Assembly: GCF_000590475.1 (NCBI RefSeq)
Contig: NZ_CP007441.1
Location: 4,409,032-4,473,031 of the forward strand
Direction: 5' to 3'
DNA length: 64,000 nucleotides
Origin: Stutzerimonas stutzeri
GTDB taxonomy: Bacteria; Pseudomonadota; Gammaproteobacteria; Pseudomonadales; Pseudomonadaceae
The notes below the pieces were generated by a model. That model was not told the origin of the DNA, searched no databases, and was given only the letters and a program-made list of their open reading frames with translations. Of this stretch, positions 27,441 to 36,235 are shown piece after piece (positions within the stretch are counted from its first letter, which is position 1; the number at the start of each line of letters is the position of its first letter). A program made the position numbers and the translations under genes.

Positions 27441-30350
27441 TCAGTCCGGGCTGAGGTCCAGCGCCTGCAAACAGGCGCGGACCTGCCGGCGTAGCTCGTC
27501 GAGGTCCAGCGGCTTGGCCAGGCGAGCCTGACAGTCGATCACATTACCTGGCTCGTCGGAGGCGCTCAGCACGATGACCGGCAAACCCCGTGTAGCCGGC
27601 GTCTGGCGCAGCAGCGCCAGCAATTCGGCGCCCTTAAGCTCGGGCAAATTGAGTTCCAATAGCAACAATTCCGGCGGATCGGCGAGCACATGCTTGAGTG
27701 CCGTCCGGCCGTTATCGATCACGCTGATCTCGCCGATGTCGGCCAACGCCTTGCGCACCAACAGCTGGCTGGCCGGATCGTCTTCCACGTAGACGATTCT
27801 CGGCCGCTCGTGGGCCGGCAGGACAGGCTCCGGCACGAGAACCGGCAGTGCAATCCAAAACAGGCTACCGGCGCCCAACTTGCTCTTCACGCCAATACTG
27901 CCGCTCATCAACTTGGCGTATTCGAGGCTCAGGGACAGGCCGATGCCAGCGCCCTGGATATTCGAATTTTCACGACCCAGACGCTGGAACGGCTCGAACA
28001 GCTGTGCCTGCAATGCCTCGTCAATGCCCAGTCCTGTGTCCTCGACCAACAGCCTCACCTGCCCGGCGACCGTTTCGATGCCCAGGCGTATCTGACCGGA
28101 TGGGTTGTTGTACTTGATCGCGTTGGACAGCAGGTTGAGCAGTACCTGACGCAGCCGTCTCGGCTCGGCCAGCACCTCGATGGGTGCCGTCGGCAGTTCG
28201 AGCGCCAACTGCAGGCCATGGCGCTGCACATCGAGCGCGACCAACTCGGCGCATTCACGCATCAGTGCGCCGACCTCGACCCGCTTGAGCTCCAGCCGTG
28301 GCCGCTCGGCCTGCAGGCTCGACCAGTCGAGAATGTCAGCGAGGAGCTGATTCAGGTGACGGCTGGCCAGCAGGATTTCATCGAGGTAGTCGGCCGCCTC
28401 TGGATCGGTTTCAGGCGAACAGTCCATGCGCATCAGCTGGGCGAAGCCGAGGATGGCATTCAACGGCGTTCGCAGCTCATGACTGATGCTCGACATCAGG
28501 TGGGTCTTGGCCTCGTTGGCCGCCTGGGCCAGTTGAGTGGCGTGACGCAGATCCTCTTCGACTCGCTTGATCGCATCGATATCGACATGGGTGCCGGCCA
28601 AGAGCGTGGCCTCGCCGGTCTGCGGGTCGCGCTCGAGCACGCGGCCGCGACTCAGCAGCCAGTGATATTCGCCGAGCGCGTCGGCAAAGCGGAACTCGCA
28701 CTCATAGCGTGTGGCATCTCCCGTCCGCATGCGCGCCACCTCTGCATGCACGCGTGGCAGATCGCGCGGATGGATGCGCTGCAAAAACTGTTCATTGCCA
28801 AGTTTCGACGCAGGTAAGCCGAAGCGGTCCGGGAGGCGCCCCCGCAGTTGCAGCATGGCGCTGCGCATGTCGATTTCCCAGAGGCTTTCGGTGGAACTCT
28901 CGAGCACCAGTTCGACACGTCTCTGCGCCTGCGTCCGCTGCGCCTCGCTGAGCTCCAGCTGGCCACCGATGGCCTGGGTGTGTTGCGCCAGGTCGTCGAG
29001 TTCACGAATGTCGGAGGCGGCCGGCTCCGGCCGCCACTGCCCCAGGCCGATCTGTCCCATCATCTGCGAGACGCTGGCAATGGGTGCGAGCAGCGCCTGG
29101 CTGAGCCGCCGCGCACGCAACCACATATAAGCGAAGAACAGTAGATAGAACAGCAACAGGCCGGCAATCAGCAGGTAGCCGATTTGCCGATAGTGGCTGG
29201 CCAGGGTCGTGGTCTGGCTGAACACCGCGGCCTCGTCCACCACCGCCAGCAGGTGCCAGCCGGTCGGCCCCACCGTAGCCCAGGCCACCAGTTGTTGGCC
29301 GTCATCAAGGCTCAAGCGCTGCACACCGTCGGCCTGCGCGACGATGGTCCTGGCCAGCTCTTCGGTGCCCGGATGACGCCCGAGACGGAATTCCTCAGGC
29401 TTGAAGATCTCTCGCCGAATCGCTTCGTCATAGGAGTGCTCGGTCAGCTCCGCGAGGCCGAACTGGCGCTCGCCCGCTTCGGGCAAGGCCATGATGTTGA
29501 GGTCGCGGCTGACTAGCATGGCGTAGCCATTCCAAGGCACGCGCAACCTCGCGATCTGTTGCAGGATGCCGCTGACGGTGATGTCGATGCCGCTGACCCC
29601 TTCCAGGAAATCGCCTCGATACACCGGTGCGATGGCCGACATCATCCATCCATGCCCGGCCGGATCCAGATAGACGTCGGTCCAGACCACCCGCCGCGCC
29701 GGGTTTTGCCAGGAGTTGGCCAGGTAATAGAAGTTGTAGCGGGGGATGTCCATGTCCGGCGGATACTGCTGCGCGGTGTTGAACCAGGGATAGATATGGT
29801 TATAGCTGTCCCAGCTGTTGAAATAGAGGCTGGCGATCAGCGGGTTGCCTGCATGCAGCTCTTTCATCAGCGGATCGAGTCGGTGCAAGCGCGCCACCTT
29901 TTCCAGATCCTGCTGCTCGGGCGCAGTGGCGGCGGAGTAGAAGCTGGCCGCGCCGCCCTCATCGAGCGGACTATAACGAACGCCATTCTCGGCAAGCTTC
30001 AGCGGTGCGGGCGCCACCGGGCTGCCATCTTCCAGCGCATGGAGGGCGAAATTGCGGAACAAGGCGGTGGCATTCGCCACCTGTTCCAGCTGCTGGCTGA
30101 TGATCCGCGCCTCACGGTCGACTGCCGTCTGCAGCTCGGCAAGCGCCGTCTCGCGCAGATGCTCGATCTGCGCATCGCGAATGGCGGTGTTGGTCAGCAG
30201 GTACACCGCGATCAACACCACTTCGACTAGCACTAGCGGAATCAGCGCGCTCTGAACGAAAGCGCGCCAAATCCATTGACGTATCCCGACAGGGGTTTTC
30301 AACGACACTACGCTGCTCCAGCGATCCGACTCAGGCGCCCGTTTGACCAT
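27441..30350 (-). CDS. Membrane hybrid histidine kinase with atypical receiver domain
   Basis: A 969-residue sensor. A first membrane segment (about residues 32-54) and a second (about 392-412) bracket a periplasmic Cache-like domain. Then come a PAS domain (about 480-590), HisKA with His624 in SISHELRTPLN, a HATPase domain (NLLSNAIKYN, DTGLGIDEAL, GAGIGLSLS), and a C-terminal receiver (about 845-960). In the receiver the expected phospho-acceptor Asp is Glu899 (LLLLELNLPE), while the acidic pocket VEDDP and the conserved Lys in LAKPLD remain. No cognate regulator gene adjoins it. Confidence 0.9.
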   Translation of the reverse strand: MVKRAPESDRWSSVVSLKTPVGIRQWIWRAFVQSALIPLVLVEVVLIAVYLLTNTAIRDAQIEHLRETALAELQTAVDREARIISQQLEQVANATALFRNFALHALEDGSPVAPAPLKLAENGVRYSPLDEGGAASFYSAATAPEQQDLEKVARLHRLDPLMKELHAGNPLIASLYFNSWDSYNHIYPWFNTAQQYPPDMDIPRYNFYYLANSWQNPARRVVWTDVYLDPAGHGWMMSAIAPVYRGDFLEGVSGIDITVSGILQQIARLRVPWNGYAMLVSRDLNIMALPEAGERQFGLAELTEHSYDEAIRREIFKPEEFRLGRHPGTEELARTIVAQADGVQRLSLDDGQQLVAWATVGPTGWHLLAVVDEAAVFSQTTTLASHYRQIGYLLIAGLLLFYLLFFAYMWLRARRLSQALLAPIASVSQMMGQIGLGQWRPEPAASDIRELDDLAQHTQAIGGQLELSEAQRTQAQRRVELVLESSTESLWEIDMRSAMLQLRGRLPDRFGLPASKLGNEQFLQRIHPRDLPRVHAEVARMRTGDATRYECEFRFADALGEYHWLLSRGRVLERDPQTGEATLLAGTHVDIDAIKRVEEDLRHATQLAQAANEAKTHLMSSISHELRTPLNAILGFAQLMRMDCSPETDPEAADYLDEILLASRHLNQLLADILDWSSLQAERPRLELKRVEVGALMRECAELVALDVQRHGLQLALELPTAPIEVLAEPRRLRQVLLNLLSNAIKYNNPSGQIRLGIETVAGQVRLLVEDTGLGIDEALQAQLFEPFQRLGRENSNIQGAGIGLSLSLEYAKLMSGSIGVKSKLGAGSLFWIALPVLVPEPVLPAHERPRIVYVEDDPASQLLVRKALADIGEISVIDNGRTALKHVLADPPELLLLELNLPELKGAELLALLRQTPATRGLPVIVLSASDEPGNVIDCQARLAKPLDLDELRRQVRACLQALDLSPD

Positions 30351-30408
30351 GCTTCTGCGATGGTCGCAACCGGACCGCCTTCAGTGTAATGACCGATAGC
30401 GGAGCGAC

Positions 30409-31224
30409 TCAGCGGTTCGCCAGCTCGATCAGCCCCGCACGCCACGCCACACCGCGCGGCAACGCCAGGAAGGAAGGGTTGAGATAGCTTTCACGCGCCT
30501 CGTACGTCAACGTAGCGCCGCCAATATCCAGTACCTCCCCCCCTGCGCCCTCGAGTACCCCCTGGGCAGCGGCGGTGTCCCACTGCGAAGTGGGCGCCAG
30601 GCGTGGATAGCAGTCGGCGGCGCCCTCGGCCAGCAGGCAGAACTTCAATGAGCTGCCGACGCTGGCCAGCACCAGCTCGCCGAAGCGTTGGCGCAGCCCG
30701 TCCAGCAAATGTTCCTGCGCCGGACTCGAATGGCGACGGCTGGCGACCACGGTGAACCCTTCGGCCGGTTCGTGACGCACCTGCAACGGCTGCGCCGCGC
30801 CATCGGCTTCGGCACGCCAGGCACCGAATTCGGCACCGCCGTAATAGCATCGGCCATTGGCTGGAATGCCCACCACGCCGAACAACACCCGCCCCTGCTC
30901 GATCAGCGCCACGTTGACGGTGAACTCCTCGCTGCCGGCGATGAATTCTTTGGTTCCGTCCAGCGGATCGACCAGCCACCAGCGGGTCCAGCCAGCGCGT
31001 TCGGCCAGGCTCAGGTTGCAATCTTCCTCGGACAGCACCGGGATGCTCGGATCCAGCGCACGCAGACCGTCGGCCAACAGATGATGGGCCGCCAGATCGG
31101 CCGCCGTCACCGGCGAGGCGTCTGCCTTCTCGTGCACCCGCACGTCGTTGCGCCAGTGCGGCAGGATCGCCTGCCCGGCGTCGCGCACAAGGTCGATGAC
31201 CCTGGCCAGATACGGATGGCTCAT
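30409..31224 (-). CDS. cysQ: 3'(2'),5'-bisphosphate nucleotidase CysQ
   Basis: A 271-residue inositol-monophosphatase family enzyme that hydrolyses PAP, a by-product of sulfate assimilation, to AMP. Metal-binding motifs are LSEEDCNL, DPLDGTKEFI and the C-terminal QWDTAAAQGVLEGAGGEV. It overlaps nudE by four bases and follows it in one operon. Confidence 0.96.
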   Translation of the reverse strand: MSHPYLARVIDLVRDAGQAILPHWRNDVRVHEKADASPVTAADLAAHHLLADGLRALDPSIPVLSEEDCNLSLAERAGWTRWWLVDPLDGTKEFIAGSEEFTVNVALIEQGRVLFGVVGIPANGRCYYGGAEFGAWRAEADGAAQPLQVRHEPAEGFTVVASRRHSSPAQEHLLDGLRQRFGELVLASVGSSLKFCLLAEGAADCYPRLAPTSQWDTAAAQGVLEGAGGEVLDIGGATLTYEARESYLNPSFLALPRGVAWRAGLIELANR

Positions 31225-31787
31225 TGAGCAAACTCCCCTCGCTCGGTCAGCAGGTCTCGCGACAGATACAGCGCCGCCAGGGCGCGACCTTCACTGAACT
31301 GCGGATTCTGGATCAGGCTCGACAACTCGCGCAGATCGATCCGGTCGACGCGCATCGGCTCGGGTTCGTCGCCCGGCAGCTGTTCGGGATAGAGATCGCG
31401 GGCCAGTACTACCTGGATCTTCTGGCTCATGTAACCGGGCGAGAGGGACAGCTCGGCGATCAACTCCAGGCGGCGCGCACCGAAACCGGCCTCTTCCTTC
31501 AACTCTCGGTTGGCGGCATCGAGCACGTCTTCGCCCGGCTCGATCAGCCCTTTGGGCAGCGACAGCTCATAGGTGTCGGTGCCACCGCAGTATTCCTCGA
31601 CCAGTAATGCCCGCCCGTCGGCATCCAGCGCAACGATCATCACCGCACCATAGCCGGTGCCCTGGCCGACCAGCCGCTCGTAGGTGCGCTCGACACCATT
31701 GGAAAACCGCAGCTGCAGCTCCTCGACACGGAACAGACGGCTGGTGGCAACGATCTCACGGGCAAGCACAGTAGGTTTCTGGCGCAT
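31221..31787 (-). CDS. nudE: ADP compounds hydrolase NudE
   Basis: A 188-residue Nudix hydrolase for ADP-ribose, NADH and diadenosine polyphosphates. The full Nudix box is present (GLIEPGEDVLDAANRELKEE, then AGF). The ATG at 31787 follows AAGGAT and gives the family length. It is divergent from yrfG and overlaps cysQ (ATGA), the standard Pseudomonas nudE-cysQ arrangement. Confidence 0.95.
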   Translation of the reverse strand: MRQKPTVLAREIVATSRLFRVEELQLRFSNGVERTYERLVGQGTGYGAVMIVALDADGRALLVEEYCGGTDTYELSLPKGLIEPGEDVLDAANRELKEEAGFGARRLELIAELSLSPGYMSQKIQVVLARDLYPEQLPGDEPEPMRVDRIDLRELSSLIQNPQFSEGRALAALYLSRDLLTERGEFAQ

Positions 31788-31907
31788 GGGGATATCCTTG
31801 AAACGCGAACCGCAATCATAACCCGCCTTTTTGCCATCGCCGCGAACGCTTTGCATCGAACCGACCACTGCCGCACCATTGCACCAATCGCCGAAAAAGA
31901 GCCCGTC

Positions 31908-32588
31908 ATGATCGCTTCAATGCCCTGGTCCGATATCGATACCGTCCTGCTGGACATGGACGGCACCTTGCTGGACCTGCATTTCGATAACCACTTCTGG
32001 CTCGAATGCCTGCCCCAGCGCTACGCCGAGCTGCACGGCATCAGCCGCGCCATGGCCGAACTGGAACTGGCCCCGCTGTTCAATGAGCACGAGGGCAAAC
32101 TCACCTGGTACTGCCTGGACTTCTGGACCCAGGAGCTGAACCTGCCGATCCGCGAGATGAAACGCGAGATCGCCCACCTGATTGCCCTACGCCCAGCCGC
32201 CGACGAGTTTCTCGCCGCCCTGCGTGACGCAGACAAGCGGGTGGTCTTGATCACCAATGCCCATCGTGATTCGTTGTCCCTGAAGCTTGAGCGTATCGAG
32301 CTGGCGCCCTGGTTCGATCGGCTGATCAGCTCGCATGACTACGGCTTTCCCAAGGAGCAGGCACAGTTCTGGGATGCCCTGAAAGCGGATCTGGACTTCC
32401 ATCCAGCGACGGCGTTGTTCATCGACGACAGCTTGCCGGTATTACGCAGTGCTCGCGATTTTGGTGTGGCTCACCTGTTGGCGATCAGCGAGCCGGATAG
32501 CCGTCGCGGGCAAAAAAACACTGAAGAATTCACCGCCGTTGACGACTACCTGGAGCTGATTCGCAGCCTGCAGGGCTATCCGGCTTGA
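31908..32588 (+). CDS. yrfG: GMP/IMP nucleotidase YrfG (HAD family)
   Basis: A 226-residue HAD-superfamily phosphatase. Motif I is LLDMDGTLLDLHFDN, motif II VVLITNAH, and motif IV TALFIDDSLPVLRSA. YrfG dephosphorylates purine mononucleotides. It is divergent from nudE-cysQ, as in other Pseudomonas. The ATG at 31920 is an alternative start. Confidence 0.93.
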   Translation: MIASMPWSDIDTVLLDMDGTLLDLHFDNHFWLECLPQRYAELHGISRAMAELELAPLFNEHEGKLTWYCLDFWTQELNLPIREMKREIAHLIALRPAADEFLAALRDADKRVVLITNAHRDSLSLKLERIELAPWFDRLISSHDYGFPKEQAQFWDALKADLDFHPATALFIDDSLPVLRSARDFGVAHLLAISEPDSRRGQKNTEEFTAVDDYLELIRSLQGYPA

Positions 32589-32732
32589 ACGGACGCCGCG
32601 CTGACTCGATTCCAGAGGGCTGAGGTCGCTTCTAAGCCAGTAGCCGTTCGACAGAAATGATTAGCATGGCGATGCGTCCAAACAGACAAGACAACGAGGC
32701 TCAGCCCCCGGCTGCGCCGCACCAGGCAAACG

Positions 32733-34883
32733 ATGCCGCGTAAACGCGACGACTGGCCAACTGGCCCGCCGCGCATCGATGGACAACCTATGGCAGTAAA
32801 CCCAGGCCCTTGGCCGGCCGCTACCAGTGAAATGAGCGAACGCATCCGCGACCATGACTGGAGTTCCACGTTACTGGGCCCGCTCGACAGCTGGCCCACC
32901 TCGCTGCGCGTCCTGCTCGACACGCTGCTCGAGGCGCCGTTACCCATGTGCGTGCTATGGGGCAAAACCGGTATACAGCTGTACAACGACGCTCATGCCG
33001 CGTTGATCGGTCAGCGCCACCCTGCCGCACTGGGTGTGCCTATCGCGACCACCTGGCGCGCCGTCTGGCCTGATCTGATCGAGGCGCTGGAAACCAGCGA
33101 GCGCAGCCGACCATGCCTGCTGCGCAATCACCGTCTTGCCAGAGCCGATGGCTCCGTCGCCTGGCTCGACCTGGCGCTCAGCCCAATCCGCGACGGCCAG
33201 GCAATCAGCGGGCAACTGTTGTGCCTGCGGCACAGCGAGGGCGAAGCGCTACGCCGCAGCGAAGCGGAGATCCGCATGATCACTGACGCCTTGCCGGTTC
33301 TCATTGGCTATGTCGACCGCGAGGCGTGCTATCGCTACAACAACCGCCACTATGAAACGTGGTTCGGCCAAACGCCCGAATCGCTTTACGGCAAGCACCT
33401 GTCGGACGTAGTCGGCGAGCAAGCCTACAACGAGCGCCGCGCGCAGATCGAGGCCGCCCTGGCCGGCGAAGAGGCCATATTCGAAGCGCATATGCCCCAT
33501 CAGGACGGCCAGCTTCGCCGTACCTGGATGCACTACCTGCCGCGACGCGACGCCAACGGCCAGGTGGAGGGTTTCTTCGTCTTGGCGCAGGATGTCACCG
33601 AGCGCTGGCAGGCCGAGCAGGCGTTGCGCGAACTCAATGAGACGCTGGAAAGCCGCGTGCAGGAACGCACCGAGGCCCTGGCCGAAGTCTATGAGCGGCT
33701 GGTCACGGAGATGGCCAGCCGCGAACAGGCACAGGAAGCCCTGCGCCAGGCTCAGAAGATGGAAGCGGTCGGCCAGCTCACCGGCGGCATCGCCCACGAC
33801 TTCAACAACATGCTCACCGGTATCATCGGTGGGCTGGACCTGATCCAACGGTACAACCAGTCGGGCCGCCACGGCGAAACCCAGCGCTTCATCGATGCCG
33901 CGGTGAATTCGGCCAATCGCGCCGCCGCACTGACCCATCGGCTGCTCGCCTTTGCCCGGCGCCAGCCGCTGAACCTCAAGCGGGTCGATCTGAATGCCCT
34001 GGTTGAATCGATGCGCGACCTGATGGCGCGCACCCTCGGCAGTCATATCCTGATCGACGCCATGTTGGCGCCGGATCTGTGGCCGGCCAACAGTGACGAG
34101 AACCAGCTGGAAAGCGCCTTGCTCAATCTGGTGATCAACGCCCGCGACGCCATGCCCGACGGTGGCAGCCTCTACATCGCCACCGCCAACGTGCAGTTGC
34201 GGCACCCGTCCGAGGTGGGCGAGCTGGCCCCCGGACGCTACGTCAGTCTCAGCGTGATCGACACTGGTTTCGGCATGACGCGCAAGGTGTTGGCCGCCGC
34301 CTTCGAGCCATTTTTCACCACCAAACCCATCGGCCAGGGCACCGGCCTAGGGCTGTCGATGATTTACGGCTTCGCCCGCCAGGCCGGCGGTCACGTGCAG
34401 ATCCGCAGCGAACCCGGTAACGGTACCGAAGTCACGCTCTATCTACCCGCGTACAACGGGGTGGCATCGCTGGCAGCGCTCACGGAGCCCTCGGGACAGG
34501 CGCCACAGGCACTACAGGGTGAAACCGTGCTGGTGGTGGAGGATGATCCAGCCGTGCGTCTGCTGGTGTTGGACGTGTTGGGCATGCTCGGCTATCGCGC
34601 ATTGGAGGCGGCCGAAGGCAACGCCGCAGCGACGATTCTGCAGAGCAGCGAGCGCATCGACCTACTGATCTCGGACGTCGGCCTGCCGGGTATGAACGGT
34701 CGTCAACTGGCCGACATCGCCCGTCAGCACCGCCCCGGGTTACGCGTGCTGTTCATGACCGGCTACGCCGAGCAGGCCGCCAGCAGCGGCTTTCTCGACA
34801 CCGGCATGGATATGATCAGCAAGCCATTCTCAATCGACCATCTGGCGACGCGCGTGCGCGACATGCTGACGCCCGATCTCTAA
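32733..34883 (+). CDS. Cytoplasmic hybrid histidine kinase (PAS-HisKA-HATPase-receiver)
   Basis: A 716-residue sensor with no membrane segment. The N-terminal PAS-like region (RDHDWSSTLLGPLDSWPTSL) and a second PAS (about 170-295) lead through a coiled coil (about 295-340) to the dimerisation domain with His355 in GGIAHDFNNMLTG, a HATPase domain (DTGFGMTRKV, GTGLGLSMIYG), and a receiver with Asp648 in LLISDVGLPGMNG. It belongs to the widespread blue-light/redox-like hybrid kinase group without the conserved LOV cysteine that I could identify. No partner regulator is adjacent. Confidence 0.9.
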   Translation: MPRKRDDWPTGPPRIDGQPMAVNPGPWPAATSEMSERIRDHDWSSTLLGPLDSWPTSLRVLLDTLLEAPLPMCVLWGKTGIQLYNDAHAALIGQRHPAALGVPIATTWRAVWPDLIEALETSERSRPCLLRNHRLARADGSVAWLDLALSPIRDGQAISGQLLCLRHSEGEALRRSEAEIRMITDALPVLIGYVDREACYRYNNRHYETWFGQTPESLYGKHLSDVVGEQAYNERRAQIEAALAGEEAIFEAHMPHQDGQLRRTWMHYLPRRDANGQVEGFFVLAQDVTERWQAEQALRELNETLESRVQERTEALAEVYERLVTEMASREQAQEALRQAQKMEAVGQLTGGIAHDFNNMLTGIIGGLDLIQRYNQSGRHGETQRFIDAAVNSANRAAALTHRLLAFARRQPLNLKRVDLNALVESMRDLMARTLGSHILIDAMLAPDLWPANSDENQLESALLNLVINARDAMPDGGSLYIATANVQLRHPSEVGELAPGRYVSLSVIDTGFGMTRKVLAAAFEPFFTTKPIGQGTGLGLSMIYGFARQAGGHVQIRSEPGNGTEVTLYLPAYNGVASLAALTEPSGQAPQALQGETVLVVEDDPAVRLLVLDVLGMLGYRALEAAEGNAAATILQSSERIDLLISDVGLPGMNGRQLADIARQHRPGLRVLFMTGYAEQAASSGFLDTGMDMISKPFSIDHLATRVRDMLTPDL

Positions 34884-35058
34884 CGCAGCGGATACGTCCT
34901 TCACGCGACACGCATCGAAATATCGTCCGGAGCCGTTCGCGACGAGATCGGCGCACGGCCCGTTCATCACCGGGCCTGCCGACCCTGAACAGCGCCGGGT
35001 GTCTCGATGCTTCCCGGCTGCTCGTTATATGCCGGTCGGACATCCGGGGTCAGGGGCA

Positions 35059-35880
35059 TTATTGCAGGGGACTGTAGACCCGTGGCGCGCTGTGGTGTGG
35101 CAGGTGGATCAGATTGAGCCGATGCTGGCGCGCCCAGCGCACACAGAGATCGGTCGGTGCGGAGAGGCTGACCAGGGTCGATAAACCCGCACGCACGGCC
35201 TTGTGAATCAGCTCCAGGCTGCAGCGGCTGGTAACCACGGCGAAGCCTTGTCGGCCGTCACGGCCTTCACGACGCAGCGCGCCGATCAGCTTGTCCAATG
35301 CGTTGTGGCGGCCAATGTCCTCGCGGCACAGGACGACTTCGCCCTGCTCGTCAACGAACAGCGCGGCATGCAGCGCACCGCTTTGCCGCGCCAGACGCTG
35401 CGCATCGTTAATCCTCGCGCGCAAGTCATGCAGGTGCGCCGCTGGCGGCAACGGGCTGGACGCCAGCGCGGTCAATTGCGGCAACGCCTGCTCGATCGCC
35501 TCTACGCCGCAAAGACCGCAGCCGCTGGTACCTGCCAGATTGCGGCGCTGCTGCTTGAGTGCCCAGAACGCCCGGTTGCCGATCTGCACTTCGGCGCTGA
35601 ACGCGTCACCACGGCGATTGAGCTGAATGTCGTGTATCTCGTCGATACCGCCAACTACTTCACCGCTCAGGCTGAAGCCGACCACGAAGTCCTCCAGCGC
35701 ACTGGGGGAGACCATCATCACCGCATGGCTGATGCCGTTATAGGCGATCGCCAGCGCGCATTCCTCGGCCAGCACCGCACCGCCTGAGGCTGCCCCTTCG
35801 TCCAGTTCGGCATAGCTGTAAACATCCGGCGCCGAGCTGGCGCCAGGCGCGGCGGTACTGAGGGGCGCAGGACGAGGCAT
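35059..35880 (-). CDS. fdhD: Formate dehydrogenase accessory sulfurtransferase FdhD
   Basis: A 273-residue sulfurtransferase that supplies sulfur to the molybdenum cofactor of formate dehydrogenase. The catalytic Cys pair is in GTSGCGLCGVEAIE, and the C-terminal DIGRHNALDKLIG and SRCSLELIHKA are typical. I use the ATG at 35880, preceded by AAGGAA; a GTG 48 bases further upstream overlaps fdsD and has no clear ribosome site. It is the last gene of the fds operon (fdsC in some species). Confidence 0.94.
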   Translation of the reverse strand: MPRPAPLSTAAPGASSAPDVYSYAELDEGAASGGAVLAEECALAIAYNGISHAVMMVSPSALEDFVVGFSLSGEVVGGIDEIHDIQLNRRGDAFSAEVQIGNRAFWALKQQRRNLAGTSGCGLCGVEAIEQALPQLTALASSPLPPAAHLHDLRARINDAQRLARQSGALHAALFVDEQGEVVLCREDIGRHNALDKLIGALRREGRDGRQGFAVVTSRCSLELIHKAVRAGLSTLVSLSAPTDLCVRWARQHRLNLIHLPHHSAPRVYSPLQ

Positions 35881-35920
35881 ATCGGTGATTCCTTGCAGTC
35901 GAGCTGTAAGGATATTCGAC

Positions 35921-36166
35921 TCAGGCACGCACTTGCGGTTCTATCTGCTCACGCAGCCCGCGCAGTGATTGCACGGCGAACGCACTCAACCCTTCGCCCG
36001 CATTGGCGTCCAGGTGAGCGTAGAGCGCCGTGCGCATTTGTGGGTCCCACTGACGCTTCAGATGCTGAGCGAAGTCAGTGCGCGCCTGGACGGGGTCGGG
36101 CTGTGAGGCGAAGAAAGCCCCGATCTGGTTGGCCATCTTGATCAGTTGCGTGGCATTCATGCCCAT
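35921..36166 (-). CDS. fdsD: NAD-dependent formate dehydrogenase delta subunit FdsD
   Basis: An 81-residue protein matching the small delta subunit of soluble formate dehydrogenases (NATQLIKMANQIGAFFASQP, then HLKRQWDPQMR). It is needed for activity of the Mo/W enzyme though it carries no cofactor. Start choice among three close ATGs is uncertain; 36166 best fits the upstream GAGGT. It lies between fdsA and fdhD. Confidence 0.9.
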   Translation of the reverse strand: MGMNATQLIKMANQIGAFFASQPDPVQARTDFAQHLKRQWDPQMRTALYAHLDANAGEGLSAFAVQSLRGLREQIEPQVRA

Positions 36167-36235
36167 CTGCATACCTCGATGCGCTGAAGAGAAAACAGGA
36201 GCCACCGGCGGGCCGCACTGGCCCGCCGCCGGGTT

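Noticed and set aside
34957..34976. Hairpin GGCCCG/CGGGCC between two convergent genes
   Set aside because: Short stem and no T tract, so it cannot be called a terminator with confidence.
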